NCBI GenBank assembly: GCA_013204155.1
Contig: JABMOK010000124.1
Span: forward strand, 1 to 39,442
Source: Pseudohongiella sp.
GTDB lineage: Bacteria > Pseudomonadota > Gammaproteobacteria > Pseudomonadales > Pseudohongiellaceae
Direction of reading: 5' to 3'
Length of the DNA stretch: 39,442 nt
Shown here in pieces: positions 6,840 through 15,714 of the stretch; position 1 is the first letter of the stretch, and every line of letters starts with the position of its first letter. Below the pieces are notes generated by a model. The model worked only from the letters and a program-made list of their open reading frames with translations, was not told the origin of the DNA and did not search any database. The position numbers and the translations under genes were made by a program.

Positions 6840-7213
6840 TCAGGAATTATCCGCCAGCCATTTCATCGCATCATTGACCGATCGAAATATGCCAATGTCA
6901 CTAACATACTTCTCCATCTCGGCGTAAGCAGCAAGCATTCTACCCATTCCGAAATCCAAATCAGTGGAGAAGACAAAGGCATATCTATCGCCCTCAGTAG
7001 AGTATTGCTTTGCAATAGCGGTATTTTTCCTGAGATCCTCAGTTGTAATCCCCCCCAGGTTGCATTGGTAAAATCACACAAAACCTGCCTCGTCGTCTTA
7101 CCTTGACGATAAGTTCTCGTACTCTCCAACAATTCGCCGGCCACAAGGCTACCGCTTACGTTGAAAACCGTTAGATCTTGATCAAAATCAATCTCTATTT
7201 TTATCTCAGCCAT
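6840..7213 (-). pseudogene. Frameshifted STAS/SpoIIAA-like (SEC14-type) domain gene
   Basis: The N-terminal frame begins MAEIKIEIDFDQDLTVFNVSGSLV and runs to DFTNATWGG at a run of seven G on the minus strand (near 7050). After a one-base shift the frame continues sensibly as ITTEDLRKNTAIAK, FVFSTDLDFGMGRMLAAYAEMEK and NDAMKWLADNS, stopping at 6840. Joined, the product would be about 123 residues and resembles the STAS/SEC14 (SpoIIAA-like) family. The unshifted frame gives an unrelated C-terminus. The break at a homopolymer could be a real mutation, a phase-variable tract, or a sequencing error. It lies between the broken receiver gene and the SulP transporter, which also carries a STAS domain. 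Confidence 0.65.
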
Positions 7214-7387
7214 ACAAAACTCATCTTAGAAGAAAGCATGAGGAGTAAAATGCTTTCGGGAAAAATTCCAATACCACCTTCCTGATGAAAACAGGGGGGC
7301 GGTGCGCAGACAGGAAATATTACACACTACCCTCTTTATAAAGGAAATAATTTTATGCCAGTTGTTGCGATTCAGATTTCTGGCTCC

Positions 7388-8995
7388 CTATTGGTTTACT
7401 AATTTCTGGGCGAGTTTTAAGGCGTCTAACCTGTTCGCGACAAATTGGCCCTCACCAACCATTTCGAATACATCGGTTTTCTGCAAAATTCTAAGAACCC
7501 TGTCGCAGGCACCTAAAATGATAATATGATCGTCATTTGCGACCAGCCTTTCAGTTGCTTGTTCCAGAGTAGACGCTGCGCTGCTGTCAATAAAAGGAAC
7601 CCTCGACAAATCGATTAGTAATACATCATTGCTCGCCGTTTCTTCCATCATTAGGGTGATATCGCGAGCGGTTGCAAAACTCAACGGGCCCTCTATTTGT
7701 AGTAGAACGACTTTATCCCCTACCTGATCCAATATATTTTCTTCTTCCGTGGTTAAATCAAAGGCTACGTTGCCGCCTAAACTGGATTTGATATTTTTCA
7801 TTTGAAAATCAGCCATCTTTGAAACAAAGATGACCGAGGCCATTACGGTGCCTGCAGCAACTGCAGTCAACAAATCTACAAATACTGTAAGAGTCAACGT
7901 CGTTAACATAATGAAAACGCCAGGCCGCGGCAGTTTTCGTATACGCATTAAAGTACGCCAATCGATAATATCGATGCCCACCTTAAGTAATATTCCTCCT
8001 AAAACAGCGAGTGGGATATGACTGGCTTCCTTAGCGAAGACGAGGGCCATAATTAACAAAAAAGCGGCATGAATAATTCCAGAGCGACGAGTCGTACCAC
8101 CAGAGGCAATGTTCACAAAAGTTCGCATTGTGGCACCCGCACCTGGTACAGCACCAATAAGGCCCGCCGACAAGTTTCCTATCCCTTGCCCAATTAACTC
8201 CCGATTGGAGTCATGATGAGTCTTTGTTTTACTATCCGCGGCCAGCGAGGTTAACAGAGAGTCTATCGATCCGAGAAAGGCTAAAAGCATGGCAAAACGG
8301 ATTATTTCAGGCAAATCAGCCAGATTTACCGAAGGCAGATATAATGCAGGCAGGCCGCTAGGGATTTCGCCTATCACAGGGGCTTGTTTAAAAAAAAGAA
8401 TTCCTATGATCGTGCCAAATACAACCGCCAGTAGGGTCGATGGGACATAATTACTTATCTTTTTTGGCGTAAAGCTCACCACGATGAAACTGAACAAGCC
8501 TAAAAAAACGGCGTGGAAATTAGCATGTAATACCATCGCTGGCGAGGCGGCCAGTTTCACTAAATTACTCCCTTGTGGTGAATCGAAGCCTAACATGGGC
8601 CCGATTTGCAAAATGATGACAATGGCACCAATACCTGTCATAAATCCGGATATCACAGGTTGTGGAACGAGCTTAATGTATTGCCCAAAACCCGCTTTTC
8701 CAAAAACAATCTGAAGTACTCCTGCCAACATAATGACAGTAAAAACCAATCCCAGATTTCCCGAAAAATGGCTAACAATCGTTGCTACAACGACGGTCAT
8801 AGGGCCGGTGGGACCGGAAATTTGTACGCTAGTTCCACCGAATGCGGAGGCGAAAAACCCTACTACAATGGCGCCATAGATTCCGGCAAGGGCACCTAAA
8901 CCAGAAGCCACACCAAATGCGAGCGCAAGCGGGAGCGCTACAGCGGCCGCGGCAAAACCTCCCCCTATATCTCCCGCTAAATTTCTGTTACTCAA
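7388..8995 (-). CDS. SulP-family (SLC26) inorganic anion transporter with C-terminal STAS domain
   Basis: This 535-residue inner-membrane protein has an N-terminal transporter domain of many hydrophobic helices (about residues 8-400) and a cytoplasmic C-terminal STAS domain (about 420-535; VVLLQIEGPLSFATARDI and LIDLSRVPFIDSSAASTLEQ). SulP proteins carry sulfate, bicarbonate or dicarboxylates; the substrate here is not evident. The start is TTG at 8995 (MSNRNLAGDIGGG), with an in-frame stop shortly upstream and no earlier ATG. It is flanked by receiver-domain genes on the same strand at distances over 170 bp, so probably not one operon, but the recurring STAS/receiver theme suggests a signalling neighbourhood. 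Confidence 0.88.
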   Translation of the reverse strand: MSNRNLAGDIGGGFAAAAVALPLALAFGVASGLGALAGIYGAIVVGFFASAFGGTSVQISGPTGPMTVVVATIVSHFSGNLGLVFTVIMLAGVLQIVFGKAGFGQYIKLVPQPVISGFMTGIGAIVIILQIGPMLGFDSPQGSNLVKLAASPAMVLHANFHAVFLGLFSFIVVSFTPKKISNYVPSTLLAVVFGTIIGILFFKQAPVIGEIPSGLPALYLPSVNLADLPEIIRFAMLLAFLGSIDSLLTSLAADSKTKTHHDSNRELIGQGIGNLSAGLIGAVPGAGATMRTFVNIASGGTTRRSGIIHAAFLLIMALVFAKEASHIPLAVLGGILLKVGIDIIDWRTLMRIRKLPRPGVFIMLTTLTLTVFVDLLTAVAAGTVMASVIFVSKMADFQMKNIKSSLGGNVAFDLTTEEENILDQVGDKVVLLQIEGPLSFATARDITLMMEETASNDVLLIDLSRVPFIDSSAASTLEQATERLVANDDHIIILGACDRVLRILQKTDVFEMVGEGQFVANRLDALKLAQKLVNQ

Positions 8996-9265
8996 AACGG
9001 TTAATCATCCCATGTATTTTAAAAAACGATGAATAGTACTCTTTTCTCCTAAACGGTAAAATCGCCAAACAACAAGAGACTTTATAATTGCCAGGAGCCC
9101 TAAAACAGGTCGAGAACTGCATAACTATAGATCATTGATGGCAGATAGAAGCAGTCATGATTGTGCCGTTACAAAGAGGTTTGCATATAACCTCTACTAC
9201 CAGCATAAATTCCTCTGCAGGGGCAAATAGAAATCCGCAACAGTTAGATTGCATATTTGCTTAAT

Positions 9266-9850
9266 CTACCGAAGTATTTTATTTAACTTCATCATGAAAT
9301 CTACTTCGTTAATTGGTTTCGTAATATAGTCGCTAACACCAGCCTCGATGGCTTCGATCAGGTTTTTCTTATCCTTATCACCAGTAATTATAATAAAAGG
9401 TATTCTCGAATACTTTGTTTCTTTTTTTATCAATTTCAATACATCAATCCCAGATATCGTTGGCATGTTCAGGTCGCATAGCACCAAGTCATAGGGAAGA
9501 GTTTTGCCGAACTGGATGTTCTTTTCTTTGATTTTAACAATCGCAGTATGACCGTCGTCCGCTTCATCTATCTGGCAAAAACCAAGACGTTGCAGCAAAA
9601 GTTTTGCGTATTCCCGCGCGGACGCGACATCATCAACAAGAAGTACGCTGAAATCGCTATAGTCTACTGATTCATTTCCGCTCTCTTGCAAAAGTTTATA
9701 TTCTATTTTTTCTAGAATCGCCAGGGATGCTTCGCAAGCGCAGAGTGTCTTCTTCTTCTCAGATTCAGTAGCATGCAGGTCTCTAATCTGCTTCTGGCGG
9801 ATTTTGATAGACGTATGCAAAGTTGCTATTTCTTTTTCAGAGAGATCCAC
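9266..9850 (-). CDS. Stand-alone response regulator with N-terminal coiled coil
   Basis: This 194-residue protein has an N-terminal helical, probably coiled-coil segment (residues 1-60) followed by a CheY-like receiver (about 66-194). The receiver residues are all present: acidic pair D73-D74 (VLLVDD), phosphoacceptor D126 (LVLCDLNMP), Thr156 (FIIITGD) and Lys178 (ITKP). There is no output domain, so it likely acts by phosphorylation-dependent protein contact. The start is GTG at 9850 with GGAAGAG upstream; the broken paralogue also begins GTG-GAT. It is closely similar to the product at 10467. No histidine kinase is encoded in the window. Confidence 0.85.
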   Translation of the reverse strand: MDLSEKEIATLHTSIKIRQKQIRDLHATESEKKKTLCACEASLAILEKIEYKLLQESGNESVDYSDFSVLLVDDVASAREYAKLLLQRLGFCQIDEADDGHTAIVKIKEKNIQFGKTLPYDLVLCDLNMPTISGIDVLKLIKKETKYSRIPFIIITGDKDKKNLIEAIEAGVSDYITKPINEVDFMMKLNKILR

Positions 9851-10466
9851 AGCTCTTCCTAAATTACTTCTTCAGAATTAAAAATAAAGGCACGGTCAGT
9901 TATCATAGTCTTCAATTTTACGAGCACAGAAAGGTCAAAAATGAGAAGATTGTTTTTCCCGTTTTCATAGTGATTACAGGAAGGTCTTTTCCTCATCAGA
10001 ATTAGCAGTTTTATCTTTTTCAGAATGCTTCAAGACAAAAAACATCCTCATATACGTTGCGAACAAGCCGGCAACACTCAGGCAGGTACCTTATACCGTT
10101 ATAGCCTTATACCGTAATAGGCTTATACCGTGATAGACAGTTGCCAAACAAACACCACTAAACCAATCGGTGCAGATAATGCCACAACTAAGCAGGGATA
10201 GTCTGTAGGAATATTACTGCATAGAGCTTGATAAATGCTACCTATGTGCGAGCAATGCAATCGAGAAGAATTGATTACAGCCATTCACGCTACTTGACAA
10301 TGCTCATCTCATCTTCGGGTAATGACGGGATACTGCCGATGGGAGTGATTCCAGACCTGGCTCGGAGCAATAAATCATCTCCAGTTTTCTAGTTCACTTT
10401 CAATTAGACGAAAAAGGGCGTGCGAAGAACTCGTCGTGAGCATGAAAGTAAACGGCGTCAGACAAT
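9851..10466. other. 616-bp intergenic stretch without a supported gene
   Basis: This lies between the two intact receiver genes. I see no ORF with domain signals, no tRNA and no convincing terminator. The only clear structure is a short tandem repeat at 10093-10140, listed separately. The length is unusual for this window and could hold promoters for the 9266 gene or an undetected small RNA. Confidence 0.4.
10093..10140. repeat. Three tandem 16-bp repeats
   Basis: Three consecutive copies of about ATACCGTTATAGCCTT (10093-10108, 10109-10124, 10125-10140) differ at a few positions (ATACCGTAATAGGCTT, ATACCGTGATAGACAG). They lie in the noncoding stretch between two receiver genes. They could be operator-like binding sites or replication-slippage products. 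Confidence 0.7.
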
Positions 10467-11024
10467 CTACTGAAGTAGTTTGTTAATTCTCAACATGAGG
10501 TTAACTTCGTCGAGAGGTTTCGTTATGTAATCATGAACCCCTGCTTTCATGGCTTCGATCAGATTCTCTTTGTTCTTATCGCCGGTGATCATAATAAATG
10601 GAATTTTTGAATATTTGTGATCCTTTTTCATCAACTTCAATACATCCAATCCGGAGATCGTTGGCATATTCAAATCAATTAAAATCAAATCATAAGGGAT
10701 AGTCTTTCCATAAGCCATGCTTTTAGTTTTGATTTTGACTATTGCATGATGACCATCGTCTGCCTCATCCATATGACGAAAACCATGCGTAGACAACAAA
10801 AGTTTGAGTTGCTCCCTCGCGGACTCCGCGTCGTCAACAATAAGTACGTGATAGCTGCCATAATCTGTTCCTTCAATTCTCTCACTTAGCAGCTTACTTT
10901 TGATGTCATTAAGAATCTCCAGAGTCGCCAGCTTGGATTTGTCAATGTGAAGGCTACTGATCTCCTTGTGATGAGTTTCAATAGCTTTCAGAAGTACAGG
11001 CATTTCTTCTTTCGACAAATTCAT
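10467..11024 (-). CDS. Stand-alone response regulator with N-terminal helical segment (paralogue)
   Basis: This 185-residue protein has the same design as the 9266 product: an N-terminal helical region (MNLSKEEMPVLLKAIETHHK and onward to about 50), then a receiver domain. Conserved residues are D64-D65 (VLIVDD), phosphoacceptor D117 (LILIDLNMP), Thr147 (IMITGD) and Lys169 (ITKP). The motifs IDEADDGH/MDEADDGH, NMPTISG and DYITKP are shared by the copies, so these are recent paralogues. It starts at an ATG (11024) and has no output domain. Confidence 0.85.
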   Translation of the reverse strand: MNLSKEEMPVLLKAIETHHKEISSLHIDKSKLATLEILNDIKSKLLSERIEGTDYGSYHVLIVDDAESAREQLKLLLSTHGFRHMDEADDGHHAIVKIKTKSMAYGKTIPYDLILIDLNMPTISGLDVLKLMKKDHKYSKIPFIMITGDKNKENLIEAMKAGVHDYITKPLDEVNLMLRINKLLQ

Positions 11025-11294
11025 AGCACTTACCTAAGCCACTTCGTTTAATGCAAAATCAAGAGCTTCCTGCTGAATATTTTTAATGAATGCAACAGAA
11101 GTCCAGCAATCATGAAAGCTTGCTAATTGAGTGGAAATTCTACAAGAGAACGACAGACGGTGTGGGAAGTAGTGCACATTCCGTGGATAAAGATTGCCGC
11201 CCATATCCCGGCTTTTTAGGCAAAGCATCGGGACAGAACGCCAATTTTAAACAGCGAAGCGCTTGCAGCAAACAAGCACTGACATTGAAAAGAA

Positions 11295-11624
11295 TTAGTG
11301 GCTCTCGGCTTCTATTATGTCCAGATACCCACGGTCAATAACCACTTCAAGTGCATTAGTGGCATCGACTAACTCTGCAAACTCTAAACGTCTAGTTCTC
11401 AATTGCTCGATTTGCTCGGCGCTGGGCCCCGTATCTGCTTGATTTGCGGATACTTTCATCAGCTCACAGAGATAAGCGGCGCGCGACTTGGCGACCATTT
11501 CCACTATGGGTTTGAGCTTCTCAAGATTAAGATCTTCTATACAGGAATTAATAGTTTTTCGATTAACGTCACTACGATGCTTATCCAGCTCCAATAATAA
11601 TCGTTTATTACTTCCGATCGCCAT
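11295..11624 (-). CDS. Hypothetical helical protein, 109 aa
   Basis: I do not recognise this gene. The frame is open from 11693, but the ATG at 11624 (MAIGSNKRLLLELDKHRSDV) has an AGGA ribosome-binding site at a good distance and is preferred. The product is charged and apparently all-helical, with heptad-like Leu/Ile spacing (ELDKHRSDV, NLEKLKPIVEMVAKS, EQIEQLRTRRLEFAELV). It has no signal peptide or membrane helix. It lies 270 bp upstream of the receiver gene on the same strand. A partner for the receiver protein is conceivable but unsupported. Confidence 0.5.
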   Translation of the reverse strand: MAIGSNKRLLLELDKHRSDVNRKTINSCIEDLNLEKLKPIVEMVAKSRAAYLCELMKVSANQADTGPSAEQIEQLRTRRLEFAELVDATNALEVVIDRGYLDIIEAESH

Positions 11625-11693
11625 ATAACTTCCTGCTGCTAATAATCTCTCGAGGGGTAGCCATTCAAGGAGCGCAAAAACCCGCGAAAACAT

Positions 11694-12030
11694 AGCACCG
11701 CCAGCATCATTTTCTGCTCCTCGGTGATATTACGACAACGGGTAGTCAGTACTTAATTGAAAGTTGCTGGATACAGCAGAATAGTCGAATTCAGAGCAAC
11801 AAAAGAATCCCCTATCTCATGTCGAACTCGCCTGCTTTGCCCCACTGCCCTCCCGCACTCTTGCTGCGGTGAGTCTATTCGCCAGTGCCGCGTTAGCCTT
11901 ATGGCAAGCCTGCTCCAGAGTCACTTTAGACAGGACCTGAATAGGTTTGACATTGCCAGTAAACCGCTCATATTTGAGGCATAATGCGCTGATCTTAATC
12001 GATTTTTATTGCGGCATTGGGGGACAATCT
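11694..12030. other. Intergenic stretch upstream of modE; nothing clear
   Basis: This marks the change from the accessory area to the mod genes. I find no gene, RNA or strong hairpin. The GGGGGA six bases before the modE GTG start lies at its right end. The modE promoter should lie here but I cannot point to convincing hexamers. Confidence 0.4.
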
Positions 12031-12819
12031 GTGGCAACACTACGGGGGCAAATCTGGCTTGATGACCAGGAGTCAAAGCGTCTGATGCTGGATCAAATCG
12101 GCCTGCTTCAGGCTATTGCCGAAACGGGATCTATCACCGCGGCCGCCAAAGCGGCTGGCATAAGTTACAAGACCGCCTGGGATAAGCTGCAAAGGCTGAG
12201 CAATCTTTCGCGGGAACCCGTTGTCGCGAGAGTCGCTGGAGGGACTAAGGGGGGTGGCTCGCAATTGACAGAATATGGCCTGAGAATGCTAAATGGCTTT
12301 AAACAGCTGCACGAAGAGCATAATCTTTTTTTGAAAGGCTTGAATCAGCGCCTACATTCCCTCGATGACATTTCGAACTTTATGAAAAATACCTTGTTGC
12401 AAACCAGTGCCGGCAATCAATTTCTCGGCACCGTGTCAAAACTTGAAACAGGCGCCATCAATACCGAGGTGATTGTCGATGTCGCTGAAAATCAGCACAT
12501 CGTTGCCATGGTTACCGAACAGAGCCGGCAAGACATGGGGCTAGTCGTCGGGACTCCCATTATCGCGCTTATCAAGGCTTCCTCAGTAACCGTGGCCGTC
12601 GGCGATGAGTTGCATGTCAGTGCGCGTAATTTCTTATCGGGAAGCATAAGCCGGCTTGAACAAGGGGCGGTCAATACAGACGTTTCGATAGAATTGGGGA
12701 AAGGCAAGTTCTTGAGTGCCGTCATTACCAATAAAAGCGTCACCCAACTTGGCTTACAGGAATCTATGCAGGTTCATGCCTTTTTCAAGGCCTCCAGCGT
12801 GATTCTAATGCGGCCTTAG
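12031..12819 (+). CDS. modE: Molybdate-responsive transcriptional regulator ModE
   Basis: ModE is a dimeric regulator that binds molybdate, represses the mod uptake operon and activates molybdoenzyme or cofactor genes in known systems. The N-terminal winged HTH is visible (ALSGSIT-like AETGSITAAAKAAGISYKTAWD and GGTKGGGSQLTEYG, both close to E. coli ModE). Two C-terminal Mop/TOBE repeats start around SAGNQFLGTVSKLETGAINTEV and SARNFLSGSISRLEQGAVNTDV. The frame extends upstream to 11947, but the GTG at 12031, with GGGGGA six bases before it, gives 262 residues, the same length as E. coli ModE. It converges with the modABC operon, and a ModE-type palindrome lies at the modA start. Confidence 0.92.
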   Translation: MATLRGQIWLDDQESKRLMLDQIGLLQAIAETGSITAAAKAAGISYKTAWDKLQRLSNLSREPVVARVAGGTKGGGSQLTEYGLRMLNGFKQLHEEHNLFLKGLNQRLHSLDDISNFMKNTLLQTSAGNQFLGTVSKLETGAINTEVIVDVAENQHIVAMVTEQSRQDMGLVVGTPIIALIKASSVTVAVGDELHVSARNFLSGSISRLEQGAVNTDVSIELGKGKFLSAVITNKSVTQLGLQESMQVHAFFKASSVILMRP

Positions 12820-12858
12820 GCGTTTAATCCTGTGGCCACCGTGCATTTAGCAGAAAAA

Positions 12859-13941
12859 TTAGCTTAGCAGCGCCGCTGACTTTATTTGGGCGAATAGCTG
12901 CTGACCGGGCTGCAGCTTGAGCTGCTGTACCGAATACTCAGAAACCTTTGCCAGCAAAACATCGCCATTAATATCCAGCTTGATGATTCTACTGCCCTGT
13001 TTCGTCGCCTTGGCAATATCGCTAATTTTCGCTGGCAGAATGTTCAATATACTGCTGCCCTGGGGCCGTTGCAGACACAGGCTTACGTCACGGGCCCGAA
13101 TGCGCAGGCGCACCCGCTTACCCACGGCGGCAGGCTTATCTGTCGAGGGCAATTGCAAAATTTCTCCCCCGGAACAGACAACGCTGGTTAGATGCGGCAA
13201 ATCATAGTCTTTGATTCTACATTCCAACACGCTGAATGCGGCATCGCTGCTGGCAAGATTGCCGTCTACCCTGCCCAATACCGCTTGGATTGGGCCATGT
13301 TCGATTACATTGCCCGCTTCCATTAACACCAGGTTATCGGCTAAGCGGGCAATCTCCTCGCTAGAATGGGATACATAAAATACTGGTATTTCAATCTGTT
13401 GGAATAATTTTTCGAGAAATGACATTAATTGATTTCGGGTATTCTGATCGAGTGCCGACAAGGGTTCATCCATTAGCAACAACACCGGTTCGGCTAACAG
13501 GGCACGGCCTAAAGCCACTCTCTGCTTTTCTCCTCCGGATAACTTCTCAGTGCGGCGGCCAAGCAGAGCTTGCACACCCATCAAGGCATAAAATTCTTCT
13601 AAATCGAAAACATCACTTGGCTGCTTAAGTCGGTTTCTGCCAAACAGCAGATTCTGCTCGACGTTGAGATGGGGAAATAGGCTGGCATCCTGAAACACCA
13701 TGCCGACCCGGCGCTGGCATACAGGAAGAGAAGCCGGCGAGACGGCCGAATTCAGCCAATCATCTCCCTGTACCGCAATCGTTCCGCGGGTTTCTGGCTC
13801 AAGTCCTGCCAAAGCCCGCAGCAAGCTTGTCTTTCCGCAACCCGATGGGCCGAAGATGCCGGTGACCCCCCTAGCCGGCAATGAGAACTCCGCCCGCAAG
13901 CGGAAATCTGATTTAAGCAGTTCAATATTCGCCTCAATCAT
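12859..13941 (-). CDS. modC: Molybdate ABC transporter ATP-binding protein ModC
   Basis: This 360-residue ATPase subunit powers molybdate import. It has Walker A GPSGCGKTS (about residues 31-39), the ABC signature LSGGEKQR, Walker B VLLLMDEP followed by LSALD, and the switch His in YVSHSSEE. The C-terminal ~70 residues form a Mop/TOBE domain (SSILNILPAKISDIAKATKQG). Length matches E. coli ModC (352). Its ATG overlaps the modB stop in ATGA, so it is translated with modB. It ends 39 bp from the convergent modE stop. Confidence 0.95.
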   Translation of the reverse strand: MIEANIELLKSDFRLRAEFSLPARGVTGIFGPSGCGKTSLLRALAGLEPETRGTIAVQGDDWLNSAVSPASLPVCQRRVGMVFQDASLFPHLNVEQNLLFGRNRLKQPSDVFDLEEFYALMGVQALLGRRTEKLSGGEKQRVALGRALLAEPVLLLMDEPLSALDQNTRNQLMSFLEKLFQQIEIPVFYVSHSSEEIARLADNLVLMEAGNVIEHGPIQAVLGRVDGNLASSDAAFSVLECRIKDYDLPHLTSVVCSGGEILQLPSTDKPAAVGKRVRLRIRARDVSLCLQRPQGSSILNILPAKISDIAKATKQGSRIIKLDINGDVLLAKVSEYSVQQLKLQPGQQLFAQIKSAALLS

Positions 13942-14621
13942 GCGCTGTTAACCAGGCCGAAGCGCTTATTGACGCTGTAGATCATTAACAGCACCAGAAA
14001 CGACAGTGCCAGCAAGCTCGCAGAAAGCCAGTGGGCCTGGGTGTACTCTAACGCCTCCACATGGTCATAGATGGCTATCGACAGTACCTGGGTTTCTCCA
14101 GGGATATTACCGCCTATCATCAACACCACCCCGAATTCGCCAAGGGTATGCGCAAAACCGAGTACCGCGGCAGTCAAATAACCGAATTTAGACAGTGGAA
14201 TTACCACGTTGATGAAGCGGTCCAAGGGGCTCGCACCAAGCGTTGCCGCGACTTCCAGAGCACTTTGCCCAATTGCATTAAAGCTATTTTGCAGAGGCTG
14301 AACCACGAATGGCAGTGAGTAAATAACAGACCCCAGGACCAGACCCGAAAAAGAAAACGCCAGGGATGGCAGACCCAAGGCCGCCACCGTGCGGCCTATC
14401 GGCCCGCTTGGGGACAATGCCAGTAACAGGTAAAAGCCCAGTACAGTAGGCGGTAAAACTAGAGGTAGTGCTATCAAGGCCTCGACCAGGCTGCGTACGC
14501 GAGATTTGGTACGGGAAAGCCACCAAGCCAGGGGAGTGCCAATCAGCAAGAGGATCAGCGTGGTGCTGGTCGCCAGTTTTAAGGTGACAATAAATGCATC
14601 AATATCAGATGGATACAGCAT
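13938..14621 (-). CDS. modB: Molybdate ABC transporter permease ModB
   Basis: This inner-membrane permease subunit has about 227 residues and five to six membrane helices. The permease EAA-type loop is visible (EVAATLGASPLDRFINVVIPL). The open frame runs to 14657, but that extension (MPGLHRSES) overlaps modA. The ATG at 14621 gives MLYPSDIDAFIVTLKLA and a length equal to the family norm (E. coli 229), so it is preferred. It lies four bases after the modA stop and overlaps modC by four bases, consistent with an A-B-C operon. Confidence 0.93.
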   Translation of the reverse strand: MLYPSDIDAFIVTLKLATSTTLILLLIGTPLAWWLSRTKSRVRSLVEALIALPLVLPPTVLGFYLLLALSPSGPIGRTVAALGLPSLAFSFSGLVLGSVIYSLPFVVQPLQNSFNAIGQSALEVAATLGASPLDRFINVVIPLSKFGYLTAAVLGFAHTLGEFGVVLMIGGNIPGETQVLSIAIYDHVEALEYTQAHWLSASLLALSFLVLLMIYSVNKRFGLVNSA

Positions 14622-14625
14622 TATA

Positions 14626-15444
14626 TTAAGGCTCTCCGAGCGGTGTAATCCGGGCATCGGCTTGGGGCAAGAGATAGCCGCTGCGCAGCAGAATCTCTGC
14701 CACCGCCTCGCCCCGCATAAACGCCACCAGTTCCCGACCAGCGATTGAATCCGTCAGTAGCACCATGTCCTGACGAATCGGCTGATACAGCGAATCCGGA
14801 ATCAGCCAATAGGAGCTTGAGCCAGACTCCGGCGCGGCCAGGGCCTGTGAATAGGCCACAAATCCAGCCTCTGCCCCGCCGCTAAAGGCGAATTGAAAGG
14901 TCTGGCCAACGTTTTCTCCCCATACCGCTTTCGCTTGCACCTGCTCCAGTAAATTCAGCGCTGACAACACTTCCATCGCGGCTTTTCCGTAAGGCGCCAA
15001 CTTCGGGTTGGCGATGGCTATTTTCTGAGTTTTATCGCCAGACTCCAACAGCGCAGCGCTTGCGCTCAAGCCTGCCGCGCCAGACCACAGCACCAAACGA
15101 CCCATGGCATAGGTCTGACGGCTACCAGAGATGCTACGCCCTTCCTGTTCGAGCCGCTGTGGTCGCTGCTGATCGGCAGAGAGGAACAGATCAAACGGAG
15201 CCCCGTTGCTTATTTGTGCGTACAGCTTGCCGCTGGAGCTCCTGATAAGTTTTAGCTGGTGCCCCGATTGCCGCTCAAACGCCTGTTTAATTGCCTCCAT
15301 CGCCGGGGCGAAATTAGAAGCAACGGCAATATTGAGGCTGTCCGCGTTAACCAGCGGGCTCAACAGGATCAGGATCATCGCCAGCAGTTTTGCACCAAGG
15401 GCAGTGAAAGAATGGTAAGTCTTTGAAATTAGGTAAGTTAGCAT
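14626..15444 (-). CDS. modA: Molybdate-binding periplasmic protein ModA
   Basis: This 272-residue substrate-binding protein has an N-terminal signal peptide ending near LSPLVNADS, after which the mature protein starts LNIAVASNFAPAMEAIKQAF, the classic ModA N-terminus. SSSGKLYAQI holds expected oxyanion-binding residues, followed by NGAPFDLFLSADQQRP and, later, FAFSGGAEAGFVAYSQA. The annotated ATG at 15444 has no Shine-Dalgarno sequence and is only one base from the ModE operator. A later start would cut into the signal peptide. It is the first gene of modABC. Confidence 0.93.
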   Translation of the reverse strand: MLTYLISKTYHSFTALGAKLLAMILILLSPLVNADSLNIAVASNFAPAMEAIKQAFERQSGHQLKLIRSSSGKLYAQISNGAPFDLFLSADQQRPQRLEQEGRSISGSRQTYAMGRLVLWSGAAGLSASAALLESGDKTQKIAIANPKLAPYGKAAMEVLSALNLLEQVQAKAVWGENVGQTFQFAFSGGAEAGFVAYSQALAAPESGSSSYWLIPDSLYQPIRQDMVLLTDSIAGRELVAFMRGEAVAEILLRSGYLLPQADARITPLGEP

Positions 15445-15445
15445 T

Positions 15446-15473
15446 ATCGTTATGTAGGGATGTATATAGCGAT
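15446..15473 (-). promoter_or_regulatory. ModE operator at modA
   Basis: Read on the minus strand, this 28-bp near-palindrome has half-sites ATCGCTATATA and TACATAACGAT separated by six bases (CATCCC). This closely matches the known E. coli ModE box (ATCGCTATATA, spacer, TATATAACGAT). It overlaps the predicted transcription start and reaches to one base before the modA start codon, so bound ModE-molybdate should repress modABC. Confidence 0.9.
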
Positions 15474-15474
15474 A

Positions 15475-15502
15475 ATTGTATCCTCATCCGATACAAAAGC
15501 AA
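15475..15502 (-). promoter_or_regulatory. Predicted modABC promoter
   Basis: On the minus strand TTGCTT (15502-15497) and TACAAT (15480-15475) are separated by 16 bases, a reasonable sigma-70 promoter. The transcription start would fall inside the adjacent ModE operator, giving a leader of roughly 25 bases without a ribosome-binding site. Confidence 0.55.
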
Positions 15503-15714
15503 GCCTGTTGCCGCTCAGGATAAGTTTACCCGTCAGATAACAGGCAAGACTGAAGGGATTTATAAAGTAAGTTTGAAATACACCGACTACTAGCTAGTGC
15601 AAAAGATTTTTCTGCCTCCCAGCGGCAACCGGAAGAACCCCGGTAGCAATGCCGACTGCCCGCAAGGAAAAAGAAGTAACTAACGTTAAAACAAAGTGAT
15701 AAGATGCAGTCCTA

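Noticed and set aside
11034-11228. 64-codon minus-strand ORF upstream of the receiver gene
   Set aside because: No clear ribosome-binding site, domain or compositional support; more likely noncoding.
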